From NCBI GenBank assembly GCA_016930255.1, contig JAFGHB010000015.1:1-32217 (forward strand): a stretch of 32,217 bases of DNA, read 5' to 3'. The DNA is from Methanomicrobia archaeon. GTDB taxonomy: Archaea > Halobacteriota > Syntropharchaeia > Alkanophagales > Methanospirareceae. The translations under genes were made by a program, and so were the position numbers. Each line of letters begins with the position of its first letter. The first letter of the stretch is position 1. The notes beneath the pieces were generated by a model. The model was not told the origin of the DNA. It was given only the letters and a program-made list of their open reading frames with translations, and ran no database searches. This document shows positions 1 to 7,961 of this stretch, in pieces.

Positions 1-81
1 ATCCTCCTTTACAGAAAAAGAAAGAAAAGAGGACTCATAAAAACGAATACATCGATGTGTAACCTTTTTTGGTTTACTTAA
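1..81 (+). CDS. Possible 3' end of an upstream membrane protein (partial)
   Basis: The first frame is open from the window edge to a TAA at 79-81. It begins ILLYRKRKKRG, which looks like the end of a membrane helix followed by a basic cytoplasmic stop-transfer tail, as at the C-terminus of many archaeal surface proteins. Only 26 codons are visible, so chance is a real possibility. The gene would start outside the window. Confidence 0.2.
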   Translation: MLLYRKRKKRGLIKTNTSMCNLFWFT

Positions 82-2000
82 CAGGTAGCCATATCTATCT
101 TGGCGAGCCTCAAACGATGACCGAATATTCCGCCGGGGACTATACGCTGGTTTTTGATGATCCTCCGCTCGGAACGTATGAACTCACCGTGGGTGTCGGC
201 GATAACGTGCACAGGCGGTCTGAGAACTACTGGTATTGGGCAGAGGCTGAGGATAAGATTACGATCGAATTCGAGGACGATTTCGAGGATACTGACTTCT
301 CATACGGGGCATGGGTGGAGAATAACGGTGAGTGGCACATCTATACGAACACGAATAATTTTCTCTGGACGACTTCGCCGGCTGCAGACGGCTACGATCC
401 CATTATCCAGTTGAAAGGCACGTCTAACTGGACTGATTATACGGTGGAAACCGATTTCGGATTTATCGATACCGGATCCGAAGGAGCAGTAGCGTATATC
501 ATCGGACGGGATTCTATACAGCTCGGCGAGTCACACCCCTACGGAGGCTCGTATATCGTAAGTGTGGATATTAACTATGATGGTGAATGGACTGGAATGG
601 CTTACGTGTTCCGAACATACGATGCCAATGGCGACGGCAAAATCACGCAAGAGGAATTAACGCTTTTGGATTACGAGCCACTGAGTTCTGCTACGGTAAG
701 CGATCTCGTGAACCACTATTGGTGTCACCTGAAGGTCGGCTTTGAAGGTGATACCATAACAGTGTACGTCAAATCACCCTCAGCAGGTGAAAATTTAGTG
801 TTATCCGTGACCGATACCTGGAATACCCAGGGCGATATCGGGTTGGGTGCGAGTGAACCTGAAGGTACGACCATACAGGTCGCTTTTGATAACGTTCGCG
901 CTTCAAAGGGCTGTATCTTCAACGATCAGTTCGAGAATGACCAGTTCACATCCGGTGCGTGGCTCGTGAGTAATAACACGGACTGCTATCTCGATGACAT
1001 TGACGGAAACGGTGTACTGGTGATTGACGACCCAGCCGGTACTGGACCATACGCGTATGCTGACCAGGACTTCGGAACGAAGAGCGTCCGCGTAGAAGGC
1101 GTGTTTAACATCACCGAAGACAAAGCTGGACAATCACACGCGAGCGTCGAAATCACGCAAGATAAGGGTGCGTCTCACTCGCTATTGTACGGCCTCAATG
1201 CAAAGGCCGATGATGAAGCGGTCGTGCTCTACTGGTACGATACCGAGACGAGCGAGCAGGATAGTGCTTACACGAGCTACTCATTTGCCTCCAATCACTG
1301 GTATAACTTCAAACTGGTAATCGATAATGATACCAACAAGATGTACGCATACACTGATAATAGACTGGAGCTGACGTTGGATCTTCCTGGCTGCACCGGC
1401 AACATCTCCTGCATAGTATTATGGGATAAATACGCGCGGGTGCTCTGGGACAACATCTACGTCGAAGAAACACCCGCCGAGACCATACCACCAATCGTCT
1501 CCATTACATCTCCCGGTTCGGGTGTGACGGTCTCTGGCATCTTCACGGTAGAAACAACCGTCAACGAGACCGGAGGCAGCGGGATAAATCACACGGCGCT
1601 GTACGCCAATGAGTCGCTGATCGCGTTGAACACCACCGACACGACAAATCCTCTTTTCACGCTTGATACCGCCACGCTTAACTCAGGCAACTGCACACTC
1701 ACCGCGGTTGCCGTGGATAACGCAGGGAACAGCAACTGGACCGCGATAACTATCGATGTGAACAAGCTCCCTATTGCAGACTTCACGTATTCGCCAGCAT
1801 ACCCAACTACGCTGGATACCATCACGTTCAACGCTTCGGACTCTTACGACCCCGATGGGGCGATAACGTCCTACGAGTGGGATTTCGGTGATAATAATAC
1901 GGGTAGTGGTGTAGTTGTGCAGCATTCGTATGCGGAGAATGGCACCTATCTGGTGAATCTGACGGTAACCGATGACGATAACGTACAGCGTTCGGATTAG
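69..2000 (+). pseudogene. Surface protein with two lectin-like domains, Ig-like and PKD domain; 5'-truncated and frame-broken
   Basis: This 643-codon frame opens at a TTG just after an in-frame stop at 60-62, has no ribosome binding site and no signal peptide, and its first residues look like the middle of a beta domain. It therefore reads as a 5'-truncated remnant of an exported protein. Two related beta-rich segments (about residues 68-280 and 285-470, each opening with a D/N-x-F-E-x-D-x-F-x-x-G-A-W motif) resemble concanavalin/DUF1080-like carbohydrate-binding folds. The first holds a perfect EF-hand/dockerin-type calcium loop, DANGDGKITQEE, at about residues 185-196. An Ig-like segment beginning PPIVSITSPGSGVTVSG follows (about 478-570), then a PKD domain (about 573-640, with SYEWDFGDN and GTYLVNLTVTDDD). 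Many N-glycosylation sequons are present. The frame ends right after the PKD domain, and the next segment continues in another frame at 2003, so the gene was probably longer. Confidence 0.7.
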
Positions 2001-2002
2001 AA

Positions 2003-2437
2003 ATGATCATCGTCGATCATCCGGCAACAAGCTTTGATACCGGAGCACCAGCCAACCCCTACCCAAGCACCGCAGGCACTCATAACGGCACGATAACGGT
2101 AACCAAAACGGTCGTCGCAGCAAATCTGTATACCTATCCCTGTTCCGGCACGGGTGGCCATACGGAATACGCAAGAATCTGGAATTCCTCGTGGGACGGC
2201 GTAGAAGCGCATTGGCATGGTTATGTAGGAGATTGGCACAACATAACGTTTAATGAACCGTATACGTTATACTCTGAGGAGGTCTATAATTATACCATTC
2301 GCACCGGCTCCTATCCGAAGATCCATCATACTAGAACGCTACTGACCGAAAACGGCTGGATCAACTGTACTTCTTTCGTAGATGCTAACGGTCGTACGTA
2401 CGATAACTGGATACCGGCCATCAAATTATTTCTTTAA
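2003..2437 (+). pseudogene. C-terminal domain of the surface protein, in a shifted frame
   Basis: This 144-codon segment begins 2 nt after the stop of the PKD-containing frame, in another reading frame. It has no ribosome binding site at its ATG. The same frame is open a little upstream (…TAFGLE before the ATG), so a one-base slip near 1980-1999 would join the two into one protein. It contains PYPSTAGTHNGTI, YTYPCSGTGGHTEY and a tail ending IPAIKLFL. This is a C-terminal module I associate with large surface proteins of methanogen and ANME archaea; its function is not known to me. The last 40 codons are duplicated at 3171-3384. It could instead be a separate small gene, but it lacks a signal peptide and a start signal. 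Confidence 0.6.
2314..2392 (+). repeat. Direct repeat copy A (surface-protein tail)
   Basis: This stretch matches 3171-3249 at a fixed offset of 857 nt with about four mismatches in 79 positions. It codes for KIHHTRTLLTENGWINCTSF and following residues. The two copies bracket the gene pair at 2468-3156. Nucleotide identity drops sharply after 2392, although the encoded tails stay similar (IPAIKL in both). Confidence 0.9.
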
Positions 2438-2467
2438 TAAGGTATAGTTTCTTTTAATTGATGAGAA

Positions 2468-2764
2468 ATGCATGCAACATCGAGCAAAATGGGCGTGTTG
2501 GGTAAAGCCCTAAAAATACTGCCCGCAACGGAAGAGGATATTATTCTCACGGGAATCGTATCAAAGATTGCAGAGCGAATTACGGAACTCAAAAAAGCTG
2601 AGAAAATACTGATTGAAACCTACGTATCTCGTGAACGTTTAGAGCAGGAGATAAAGGAAAAAGGTGTTACTCCGGATGACCATACCCGCCACAATGATCT
2701 CTTAGAGTGGCGAGCGATACGCTATGAGTTAGAAGAACTTACAAACCTCTTGGAGAGTCTGTAG
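2468..2764 (+). CDS. Small helical protein, candidate antitoxin of a two-gene module
   Basis: The 98-residue product is not a family I recognise. It is charged and predicted almost wholly helical from about residue 20 (ITELKKAEKILIETYVSRER and the E/L-rich C-terminus), which suggests a coiled coil. It is followed by the next gene after only 2 nt (TAG GA ATG), so the two are surely cotranscribed and translationally coupled. A small acidic/helical gene directly upstream of a DUF6516/TumE-like toxin candidate fits an antitoxin, but that is inferred from arrangement alone. An in-frame ATG at 2489 (MGVLGKALK) is an alternative start. The pair lies between two copies of the surface-protein tail, so it is probably an inserted accessory module. 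Confidence 0.6.
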   Translation: MHATSSKMGVLGKALKILPATEEDIILTGIVSKIAERITELKKAEKILIETYVSRERLEQEIKEKGVTPDDHTRHNDLLEWRAIRYELEELTNLLESL

Positions 2765-2766
2765 GA

Positions 2767-3156
2767 ATGATCTGGCATCGGGGAGTTATCCAAAAGCTCA
2801 CTGCTTCTGGACTATTTTACGAGTGCTTCGTCATCGGTGCGAAAATCCGTGCTCCGATAAATGATACGCTTTTCCTCGACATTTACTACGATCCAACGAC
2901 AAAGAGCTATTCATACGGCCTGGTTGATTCAGAACTACCCTACAAGGGCGATAAAAGAATTTTGGGATGGGATGACTACCCACACGAGGGCATAAAAGAA
3001 ATGAAAGCCCTCAAAAGTTACCCACACCATTTTCAGTTCCGCAAAAACGAGAAGTGGGTATTTGATGACTCTCCACTGCGTGGGGACATAATGAAGGATA
3101 TTGAGGTCGTTATAAAAGCGGTTTCTGAATATCTTCGGAGTTCTACCACAGTATAA
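2767..3156 (+). CDS. DUF6516/TumE-like protein, candidate toxin
   Basis: The 129-residue product has the layout I associate with the DUF6516/TumE toxin family. A beta hairpin (TLFLDIYYDPTTKSYSYGLV) is followed by R-I-x-G-W-D-x-x-P-H, a second P-H-H motif (SYPHHFQF) and a C-terminal helix after a D-I-x-K-D-I segment. The family's usual 'DNAPHH…PHHxH' pattern is only partly kept (GWDDYPHE, YPHHFQF), so the assignment is by motif resemblance, not certain homology. No membrane segment or signal peptide is present. It is coupled to the helical gene upstream (2 nt gap) and its stop is about 14 nt from the start of the repeated surface-protein tail. Expected role if correct: an intracellular toxin held in check by its upstream partner. 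Confidence 0.5.
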   Translation: MIWHRGVIQKLTASGLFYECFVIGAKIRAPINDTLFLDIYYDPTTKSYSYGLVDSELPYKGDKRILGWDDYPHEGIKEMKALKSYPHHFQFRKNEKWVFDDSPLRGDIMKDIEVVIKAVSEYLRSSTTV

Positions 3157-3170
3157 AAAACAGGCTCGTG

Positions 3171-3384
3171 TCCGCAGATCCATCATACTAGAACGCTACT
3201 GACCGAAAACGGCTGGATGAACTGTACTTCTTTCGTAGATGTCAACGGTAAGCGTTCTGAGGACTGTATTCCTGCTATCAAGCTTTGGTCTGACGGAACA
3301 AGTTCTTTAATCAACGTTTCTTACCAAGAAAAGTTGTTGGATTCAGGCCATCAGGCTGTGGTCATAAAAAAGTTTCTCTGGTAA
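3171..3384 (+). pseudogene. Second, orphaned copy of a surface-protein C-terminal tail
   Basis: A frame with no start codon or binding site reads IHHTRTLLTENGWMNCTSF, then VDVNGKRSEDCIPAIKLWSD, and runs to a TAA at 3382-3384. The first 79 nt nearly equal 2314-2392; afterwards the DNA differs but the protein is still homologous (IPAIKL). The copy begins about 14 nt after the candidate toxin gene stops. It is therefore the 3' end of a second surface-protein gene, or of the same one before the gene pair was inserted. It then extends about 30 codons beyond the usual IPAIKL end, probably through loss of the original stop. Confidence 0.75.
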
Positions 3385-3410
3385 AGCTTTCTTTACAAAG
3401 AAAGGTTTAT

Positions 3411-3437
3411 GGGATACCAGCGATTAAATTGGAGTGA
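3411..3437 (+). pseudogene. Possible third relic of an IPAIKL tail
   Basis: The nine codons at 3411-3437 read GIPAIKLE followed by TGA, the same terminal motif as the two larger tail copies upstream, in a different frame from the second copy. With so few residues chance cannot be excluded. Its position directly after the other copies makes a third decayed tail plausible. The rest of 3385-3587 shows only short open frames and nothing I recognise; a ctttcttt/aaagaaag inverted repeat lies at about 3388-3406. Confidence 0.3.
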
Positions 3438-3587
3438 AATGGCTTTATCCCGATTTAAAACTCTCTCCTGGAGAATTCCAAAATGTAGCAGAAGAAATGG
3501 AAGGAAGAAGTGCCAGTGGGTAGCTGGACAGAAACCACGTGCGAGTCTGAAATGGTATAGAATTTTTTTATAGTTTGAAAAGCATAG

Positions 3588-3600
3588 CGTACTTAAATAC
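3588..3600 (+). promoter_or_regulatory. Candidate archaeal TATA box of the tubulin-like operon
   Basis: The stretch cgtacttaaatac holds a TATA-like box (cttaaata) about 65 nt before the first ATG of the operon, which leaves room for a leader of about 40 nt with the ribosome binding site gaggt at 3650-3654. Called by eye; no other candidate of similar quality lies closer to the gene. Confidence 0.4.
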
Positions 3601-3661
3601 TCCGAAACCTAAATAACTACTAGTATCGATATAGTGAAGTAAAGGGAAAGAGGTAGTGGAT

Positions 3662-4102
3662 ATGGAACCCACAAGTATAGGAATTCTGATTGTTGCTCTA
3701 GTGCTCATCGTAGAGGTCGTCGTGATGCTGTTGAAGCTCAAGGTGGACAAGATGCTGCTTCTCATGCCGCTCATCGGCGTTATATTCGCGGTCATCTCCT
3801 TTGCGTTGAACGAATACCGGGATAAGGTCCTTTCTTCGTTATCAGGCACGACGCAGTCTATCGTGATCTATGGTCTACTGGCGGTCGGCATCATCTTCGG
3901 CGTATTCGCTGTTGCAGTATGGTTCAAAGGCGAGAAGGAAGCGAGAAAGCTCACCTCAGCGGCAAAGAGCATAGATAGCGCGATTGCGGGGATTGAAAGC
4001 GACATACAGGGCAGCGGGATGGATATCGAGCATTTCGAGGAGGAGATGGGCTCGATCAAAGCGAAAGTAGAAGATTACGAAATGAAAGAGAAGGGGGTAT
4101 GA
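3662..4102 (+). CDS. Three-helix membrane protein of the tubulin-like operon
   Basis: A 146-residue membrane protein. I chose the ATG at 3662 because the binding site gaggt (3650-3654) is 7 nt upstream; the GTG at 3656 would be too close. Three hydrophobic helices are visible (about residues 5-24, 31-50 and 66-87). The loop KLKVDK after the first and the charged stretch GEKEARK after the third are positive, so the N-terminus is likely outside and the roughly 55-residue helical tail (with an acidic FEEEMGSIKAKVEDYE end) inside. The large tubulin-like gene begins 17 nt downstream, and the third gene is also membrane-bound with a cytoplasmic helical tail. I infer that this protein helps tether the GTPase to the membrane. 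I do not recognise its family. Confidence 0.85.
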   Translation: MEPTSIGILIVALVLIVEVVVMLLKLKVDKMLLLMPLIGVIFAVISFALNEYRDKVLSSLSGTTQSIVIYGLLAVGIIFGVFAVAVWFKGEKEARKLTSAAKSIDSAIAGIESDIQGSGMDIEHFEEEMGSIKAKVEDYEMKEKGV

Positions 4103-4119
4103 GCGGGGATAGATAGAAG

Positions 4120-6819
4120 ATGGAGAAGGGAGAAGATACGGTAAATAGGATTGTCATCGGAATCGGCGGGCAGGGGAGCACCGTCGTTAATAATATCCTG
4201 CGCATGCTGAAGTCCAAGACAGGGAAATTACCGAAGAATGAGGAGTTTTTGATTATCGATACCGACCAGGCATCCGCAAGTGCGTGCACCGAGGTAGAAG
4301 AGCGGAAGAAGATCGTTCTCAATCGCCCGGATACGATTTTGATGAAGAACGCCAACAGATGGCTTCCGGATCCGTATCTGTCGGCTGCAGGTGCCGGGTG
4401 CGGACAGCATCGGATCTACGGGCGGGCGATGTATAATGTGCATCGCGAGCGGATATTCAGTGCGATCGGTACGGCCGCATCGGAATTAAGAAACAGAACG
4501 GGCGGTAAGGACTTTTTTATAGTAATGGTGTGCGCATTCGGTGGCGGCACAGGATCGAGCATGCTGCTCGACGTCGCAATAGACATTAGGGATTGGATCT
4601 CGAAACAGTTCGGGTCCGAGCCGGTGATCTTTGGCATTGGGATTCTGCCGTCGAGCAAGGAGTCCGCGCTTCCAACCGCGAATGCCCTGGGTACTATGAA
4701 AGAGCTTCATTTCCTCATGTCACATACCGAGGACATCGTCATCGATGACAAGAACTATTCCAATCCGTTCAAACTGTTCTTCCTTTTAGGACGGGACCTT
4801 CAGGGGCAGAACCGGGATGAGGAATTGGAACGGGCGATACCACGGTTCCTTCTCGACCTTGGGTTCCTCCCGGGCGGCTCGGTGGAGACAAAGGGCAAGT
4901 GGCTCGACCTCAACGACCTCCAGAACAGAGCACGAGGCTACGAAAACCGGTTTGACTCGCTGGGTTACTACGAGTGTGTTTTCCCCTCAGAGAAGTTATT
5001 CTTGCTTTATGACGTCGAGGATGACATCCCTGGGGTCAGGCAACGATTAGTAGAGATAGAGGCGAAGATAGCGGATATACGAGGAAAAATAGAGACCGAA
5101 CGGGGCGAACTGGAGCGATTTGAGGGGCGAATTCGGGAGGTTCAGCGCGAGGTGGATAGTTACGAATCGGCGTCTGGGTTGTTCGCGCATCGGAGTACAG
5201 GTGCGATGGCGGATGCCAAGGCGAAGCTGGATAGAGCGAGGAAGAAGTTATCTGGCTTGAAAGAGGAGGTCTTCGACCTTGAGATCCGGGCGAGCGATGC
5301 AGAAGAGGAGAAGCGACTTACAGAGCGGAATTTAGAACGGCTTGAGGCGCTCAAGAACAAGCTGCTCCGGGACGTAACCTCGCCGCTGAATACGCGGAGT
5401 TATCATCAGATCGAGCTGTCGGACGAGGAGATCCGGAGCTTAAAGAAGAGCCGAGAAGACCTGAAGAATCTCTCGTTCTTCGCGATTATGAAGAAACTCG
5501 GCCGCGAGGAGGAGTTCTTCAGGTGGACGCACTCGCCGATTAACGAGGGCGATGTCATATTCAATCCGATGGTGAACTACCGGCATTCCATCGAGAATAC
5601 CCTGGCATCGAAGTATATCGACATTCTTCACGATTACGGATTCCTCATGCTGGATACGCTGGGGAACGTGGTGAACGAGGAGGAGAAGTTTGGGCATTTC
5701 ATCGCGGTATTGAGCACACGGGCGGACAATTTTGATGATGCGCGGCTCGGCGGCGGCGCGTTTAAGACCATGGTGACGGAACGCTTTGCAAAGGATGCAG
5801 ACGTGCTGAAATTGGATACGCCCGCGCGTTCACACAGCTTTGCCATCTATACGCTTATGATCGGGCTGCAACCGTGGGCGCCGGGACCCGGGCTTCCGCC
5901 ACGGCTGCGAGAGCTCGAATGGCTCGAGAAAGCGTATAAAGAAAGTGATTTCATCAGGTTGCAACGGCATCATTCGCTCTTTTACGGGACCCCGAAACCG
6001 TTCTCTCTCATTTCCGGAATACCTTACACGCCGGGTGCAGACGAGAAGAATAGAGATATGGTGACGACGTACTGGAAGAATTACGAGGTGCTGGAGAAGG
6101 ATGCGATATGGAATAACGTCCCGATCGTGCTCGCACAGTGCCTGAAGATGTTCGACGATTTACTTACCGGCTTGAATTTGGCGGAGGACATCAAGAACCT
6201 GCGCATTCCGGATCCGGCGAGCTACTCGATCGCGAATCTTACGATGCTCGTGCACGGCCTTGAGAATGCGAGTAAGAGCATGGAGAACGTGAAGAGCTGG
6301 ACAAAAGAGGCAGAACGCGGGTTTATAGTTCTGAGAAACGAGCTTAATGAATTGATAGCCAAATTACGCGGTATGGAGACGGGCGCGCCTCCGGGAGCTA
6401 AGGCTGGGCGAATGGTACGCATGATCGAAGACTCATCACGGAACATGGAGATTTTAATCGACCGGATTGAAGATCTCTCGAACCGGTTCAGTGACGACAT
6501 AAAAGCGGTCATTGACCGAGCGATGGAGTTCCTCGGGGCGATACCTTCTGAAGATACTTCCTCGAGCGTCATACGACATATGACCAAGGCGGAAGCGGAG
6601 ATTTCGAGGATCCGGGAGGATAGTATGAAAGCAGCAAAGGGGATAAAAGATATGGGCGGGCCGCTCGCAATGATGTTATCCGCGTTAAAAGAGCTGAAAA
6701 AGATAACCGAGTCGGGGGAACCGGGAGCGGACGTCGAAATAGGGGAAGAGAAGCGGGAGAAGCCGAAGAGCGTCGAGCTGCCCGATCTCTCACTCGATAT
6801 ACGGAGGGATGAAGAATGA
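4120..6819 (+). CDS. Large tubulin-like GTPase with coiled coil (Tubulin_2 type)
   Basis: An 899-residue cytoplasmic protein. The N-terminal third is a tubulin/FtsZ-type nucleotide-binding fold: a glycine-rich first loop VIGIGGQGS (residues 12-20), IDTDQ at 46-50, a GAGCGQHRIYGRAM segment, and the tubulin signature GGGTGSS at 141-147, followed by a lDva-x-x-x-R helix and GILPSSKES/NALGTMKEL. This order matches the Tubulin_2 family ('tubulin-like') better than FtsZ, CetZ or TubZ, all of which are much shorter. A long coiled coil occupies about residues 300-417, and the C-terminal part (about 690-880) is helical and charged. No membrane segment is seen. Upstream (17 nt) and downstream (4-nt ATGA overlap) genes code membrane proteins with cytoplasmic helices. 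Inferred role: a GTP-dependent polymer or scaffold docked at the membrane; what it moves or shapes is unknown. Confidence 0.85.
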   Translation: MEKGEDTVNRIVIGIGGQGSTVVNNILRMLKSKTGKLPKNEEFLIIDTDQASASACTEVEERKKIVLNRPDTILMKNANRWLPDPYLSAAGAGCGQHRIYGRAMYNVHRERIFSAIGTAASELRNRTGGKDFFIVMVCAFGGGTGSSMLLDVAIDIRDWISKQFGSEPVIFGIGILPSSKESALPTANALGTMKELHFLMSHTEDIVIDDKNYSNPFKLFFLLGRDLQGQNRDEELERAIPRFLLDLGFLPGGSVETKGKWLDLNDLQNRARGYENRFDSLGYYECVFPSEKLFLLYDVEDDIPGVRQRLVEIEAKIADIRGKIETERGELERFEGRIREVQREVDSYESASGLFAHRSTGAMADAKAKLDRARKKLSGLKEEVFDLEIRASDAEEEKRLTERNLERLEALKNKLLRDVTSPLNTRSYHQIELSDEEIRSLKKSREDLKNLSFFAIMKKLGREEEFFRWTHSPINEGDVIFNPMVNYRHSIENTLASKYIDILHDYGFLMLDTLGNVVNEEEKFGHFIAVLSTRADNFDDARLGGGAFKTMVTERFAKDADVLKLDTPARSHSFAIYTLMIGLQPWAPGPGLPPRLRELEWLEKAYKESDFIRLQRHHSLFYGTPKPFSLISGIPYTPGADEKNRDMVTTYWKNYEVLEKDAIWNNVPIVLAQCLKMFDDLLTGLNLAEDIKNLRIPDPASYSIANLTMLVHGLENASKSMENVKSWTKEAERGFIVLRNELNELIAKLRGMETGAPPGAKAGRMVRMIEDSSRNMEILIDRIEDLSNRFSDDIKAVIDRAMEFLGAIPSEDTSSSVIRHMTKAEAEISRIREDSMKAAKGIKDMGGPLAMMLSALKELKKITESGEPGADVEIGEEKREKPKSVELPDLSLDIRRDEE

Positions 6820-7874
6820 GCAAGAACGGATTAGCGGTCACAGCCCTCGCCGTTTTGGCATGCACATTTCTGTTTTTATCGCTTGGCATCGGACTCGCCG
6901 CAGCGCAGCAGGATGTGCTGAAGCTGGACGAAGACACGTCATACGTCCTCAATCTGGAGACGGGAAGTAAACAGACCTACGTTGGGTTTTTGGATAGCAA
7001 GCAATTTGAAGGCGACCGGCTGGAATTCAACATCTACGTGGGCAAGACGGGGAACCCCATACTCGATGATTATGTCCTGGAATTGCGGACGAACCTCGAT
7101 AACCCGGAGTGGAAGGTTGGTGATGACATTTATCATGCGGCAAACGTACTCGTGTGGAAGGGCGCGGAGGCGCATGCAGCCCTTGTCCCGAAGATCGTCT
7201 TATCCGGCGACGTGCCAAAGCCGATAAAGAAGATCAAAGAACCGGGGTTCGAAGTATACGACATCTACGGCATTGGTGAGGGCGAAGTGTACGTCGAACT
7301 CACCGTAGGCACGACGAGCGACGGGTCGACCTTATCGACGATAATACAGAAGCTGGAGCCGTCGATGACCTTCTTGTCAACGACGGAAGACATTCAGGAT
7401 GCCCAGAGCGAAATAGAGCAGAACTTGGAGGAAGCACAGGGTAAGATCGGCGAAACGGATTTGGAAGAGGACATCCGAAGACTGGCAGAGGAAGGGCATC
7501 CGGGCTGGGCATCACTACTATCAGCGCATTACAACGAGCTTTCAGTCGCCGCGGAGCCGCCACCAATCACGCTTTACGTCATCCTTTCGGTGCTCGTGGG
7601 CTTGATCTTGGGCTCGGCGTTCGTCTATGTCTACGTTTCGCGCGGCGGCGGTAAAGGCGTGGACGTGAGCCAGATCTCCGCGGAGTTGAACGATACATCC
7701 GGGCGATTGGAGGAGAAATCGAGTTCCATCAATGCGATCTCAACGAAGTTTGCGCGGAGTGAAGACGATGAGAAGCGGAGCGTTGCACGCGATCTGATCA
7801 AGATACGGGCGGGTCTGAACGAGATCTCAAACGAGATACGAACGATTGCCGATAAGATCAGGGGTCCACGGTAG
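6816..7874 (+). CDS. Single-pass membrane protein with extracellular beta domain and cytoplasmic coiled coil
   Basis: A 352-residue protein whose ATG overlaps the stop of the tubulin-like gene (ATGA) and has a strong site ggaggg just upstream. Residues 1-30 form a signal peptide (hydrophobic core, AAA cleavage region). About 31-190 is an extracellular beta-rich domain with no cysteine pairs and no motif I recognise; 195-240 is helical. A transmembrane helix lies at about 251-273 (LYVILSVLVGLILGSAFVYV), followed by a glycine-rich basic stop (SRGGGKG) and a 65-residue cytoplasmic coiled coil (IRAGLNEISNEIRTIADKIR). This is a receptor- or anchor-like layout. Within the operon it would link the outside or S-layer to the tubulin-like GTPase. 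The function is inferred from arrangement only. Confidence 0.85.
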   Translation: MSKNGLAVTALAVLACTFLFLSLGIGLAAAQQDVLKLDEDTSYVLNLETGSKQTYVGFLDSKQFEGDRLEFNIYVGKTGNPILDDYVLELRTNLDNPEWKVGDDIYHAANVLVWKGAEAHAALVPKIVLSGDVPKPIKKIKEPGFEVYDIYGIGEGEVYVELTVGTTSDGSTLSTIIQKLEPSMTFLSTTEDIQDAQSEIEQNLEEAQGKIGETDLEEDIRRLAEEGHPGWASLLSAHYNELSVAAEPPPITLYVILSVLVGLILGSAFVYVYVSRGGGKGVDVSQISAELNDTSGRLEEKSSSINAISTKFARSEDDEKRSVARDLIKIRAGLNEISNEIRTIADKIRGPR

Positions 7875-7924
7875 GTAAGGTAACACGGGTTGCAAAAAGC
7901 GCTCGTTTCTGAGGCGTTGAGGAA

Positions 7925-7934
7925 TACTTTTTAG
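7925..7934 (+). promoter_or_regulatory. Candidate TATA box of the N-hydrolase-like gene
   Basis: tactttttag lies about 28-37 nt before the ATG at 7962, the spacing expected for a transcript with almost no leader. No ribosome binding site precedes that ATG, which agrees with leaderless expression. Confidence 0.4.
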
Positions 7935-7961
7935 GTTCAGCGGAGCATATCTGTTCTTGTT

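Noticed and set aside
3409-3573. 54-codon basic open frame starting MGYQRLNWSEM
   Set aside because: No family resemblance, no binding site, biased residue content; it overlaps the GIPAIKLE relic and looks like chance.
4120-6819. Calling the tubulin-like gene ftsZ
   Set aside because: It is more than twice FtsZ length, has an inserted coiled coil and Tubulin_2-type motif order, and lacks the usual FtsZ neighbours.
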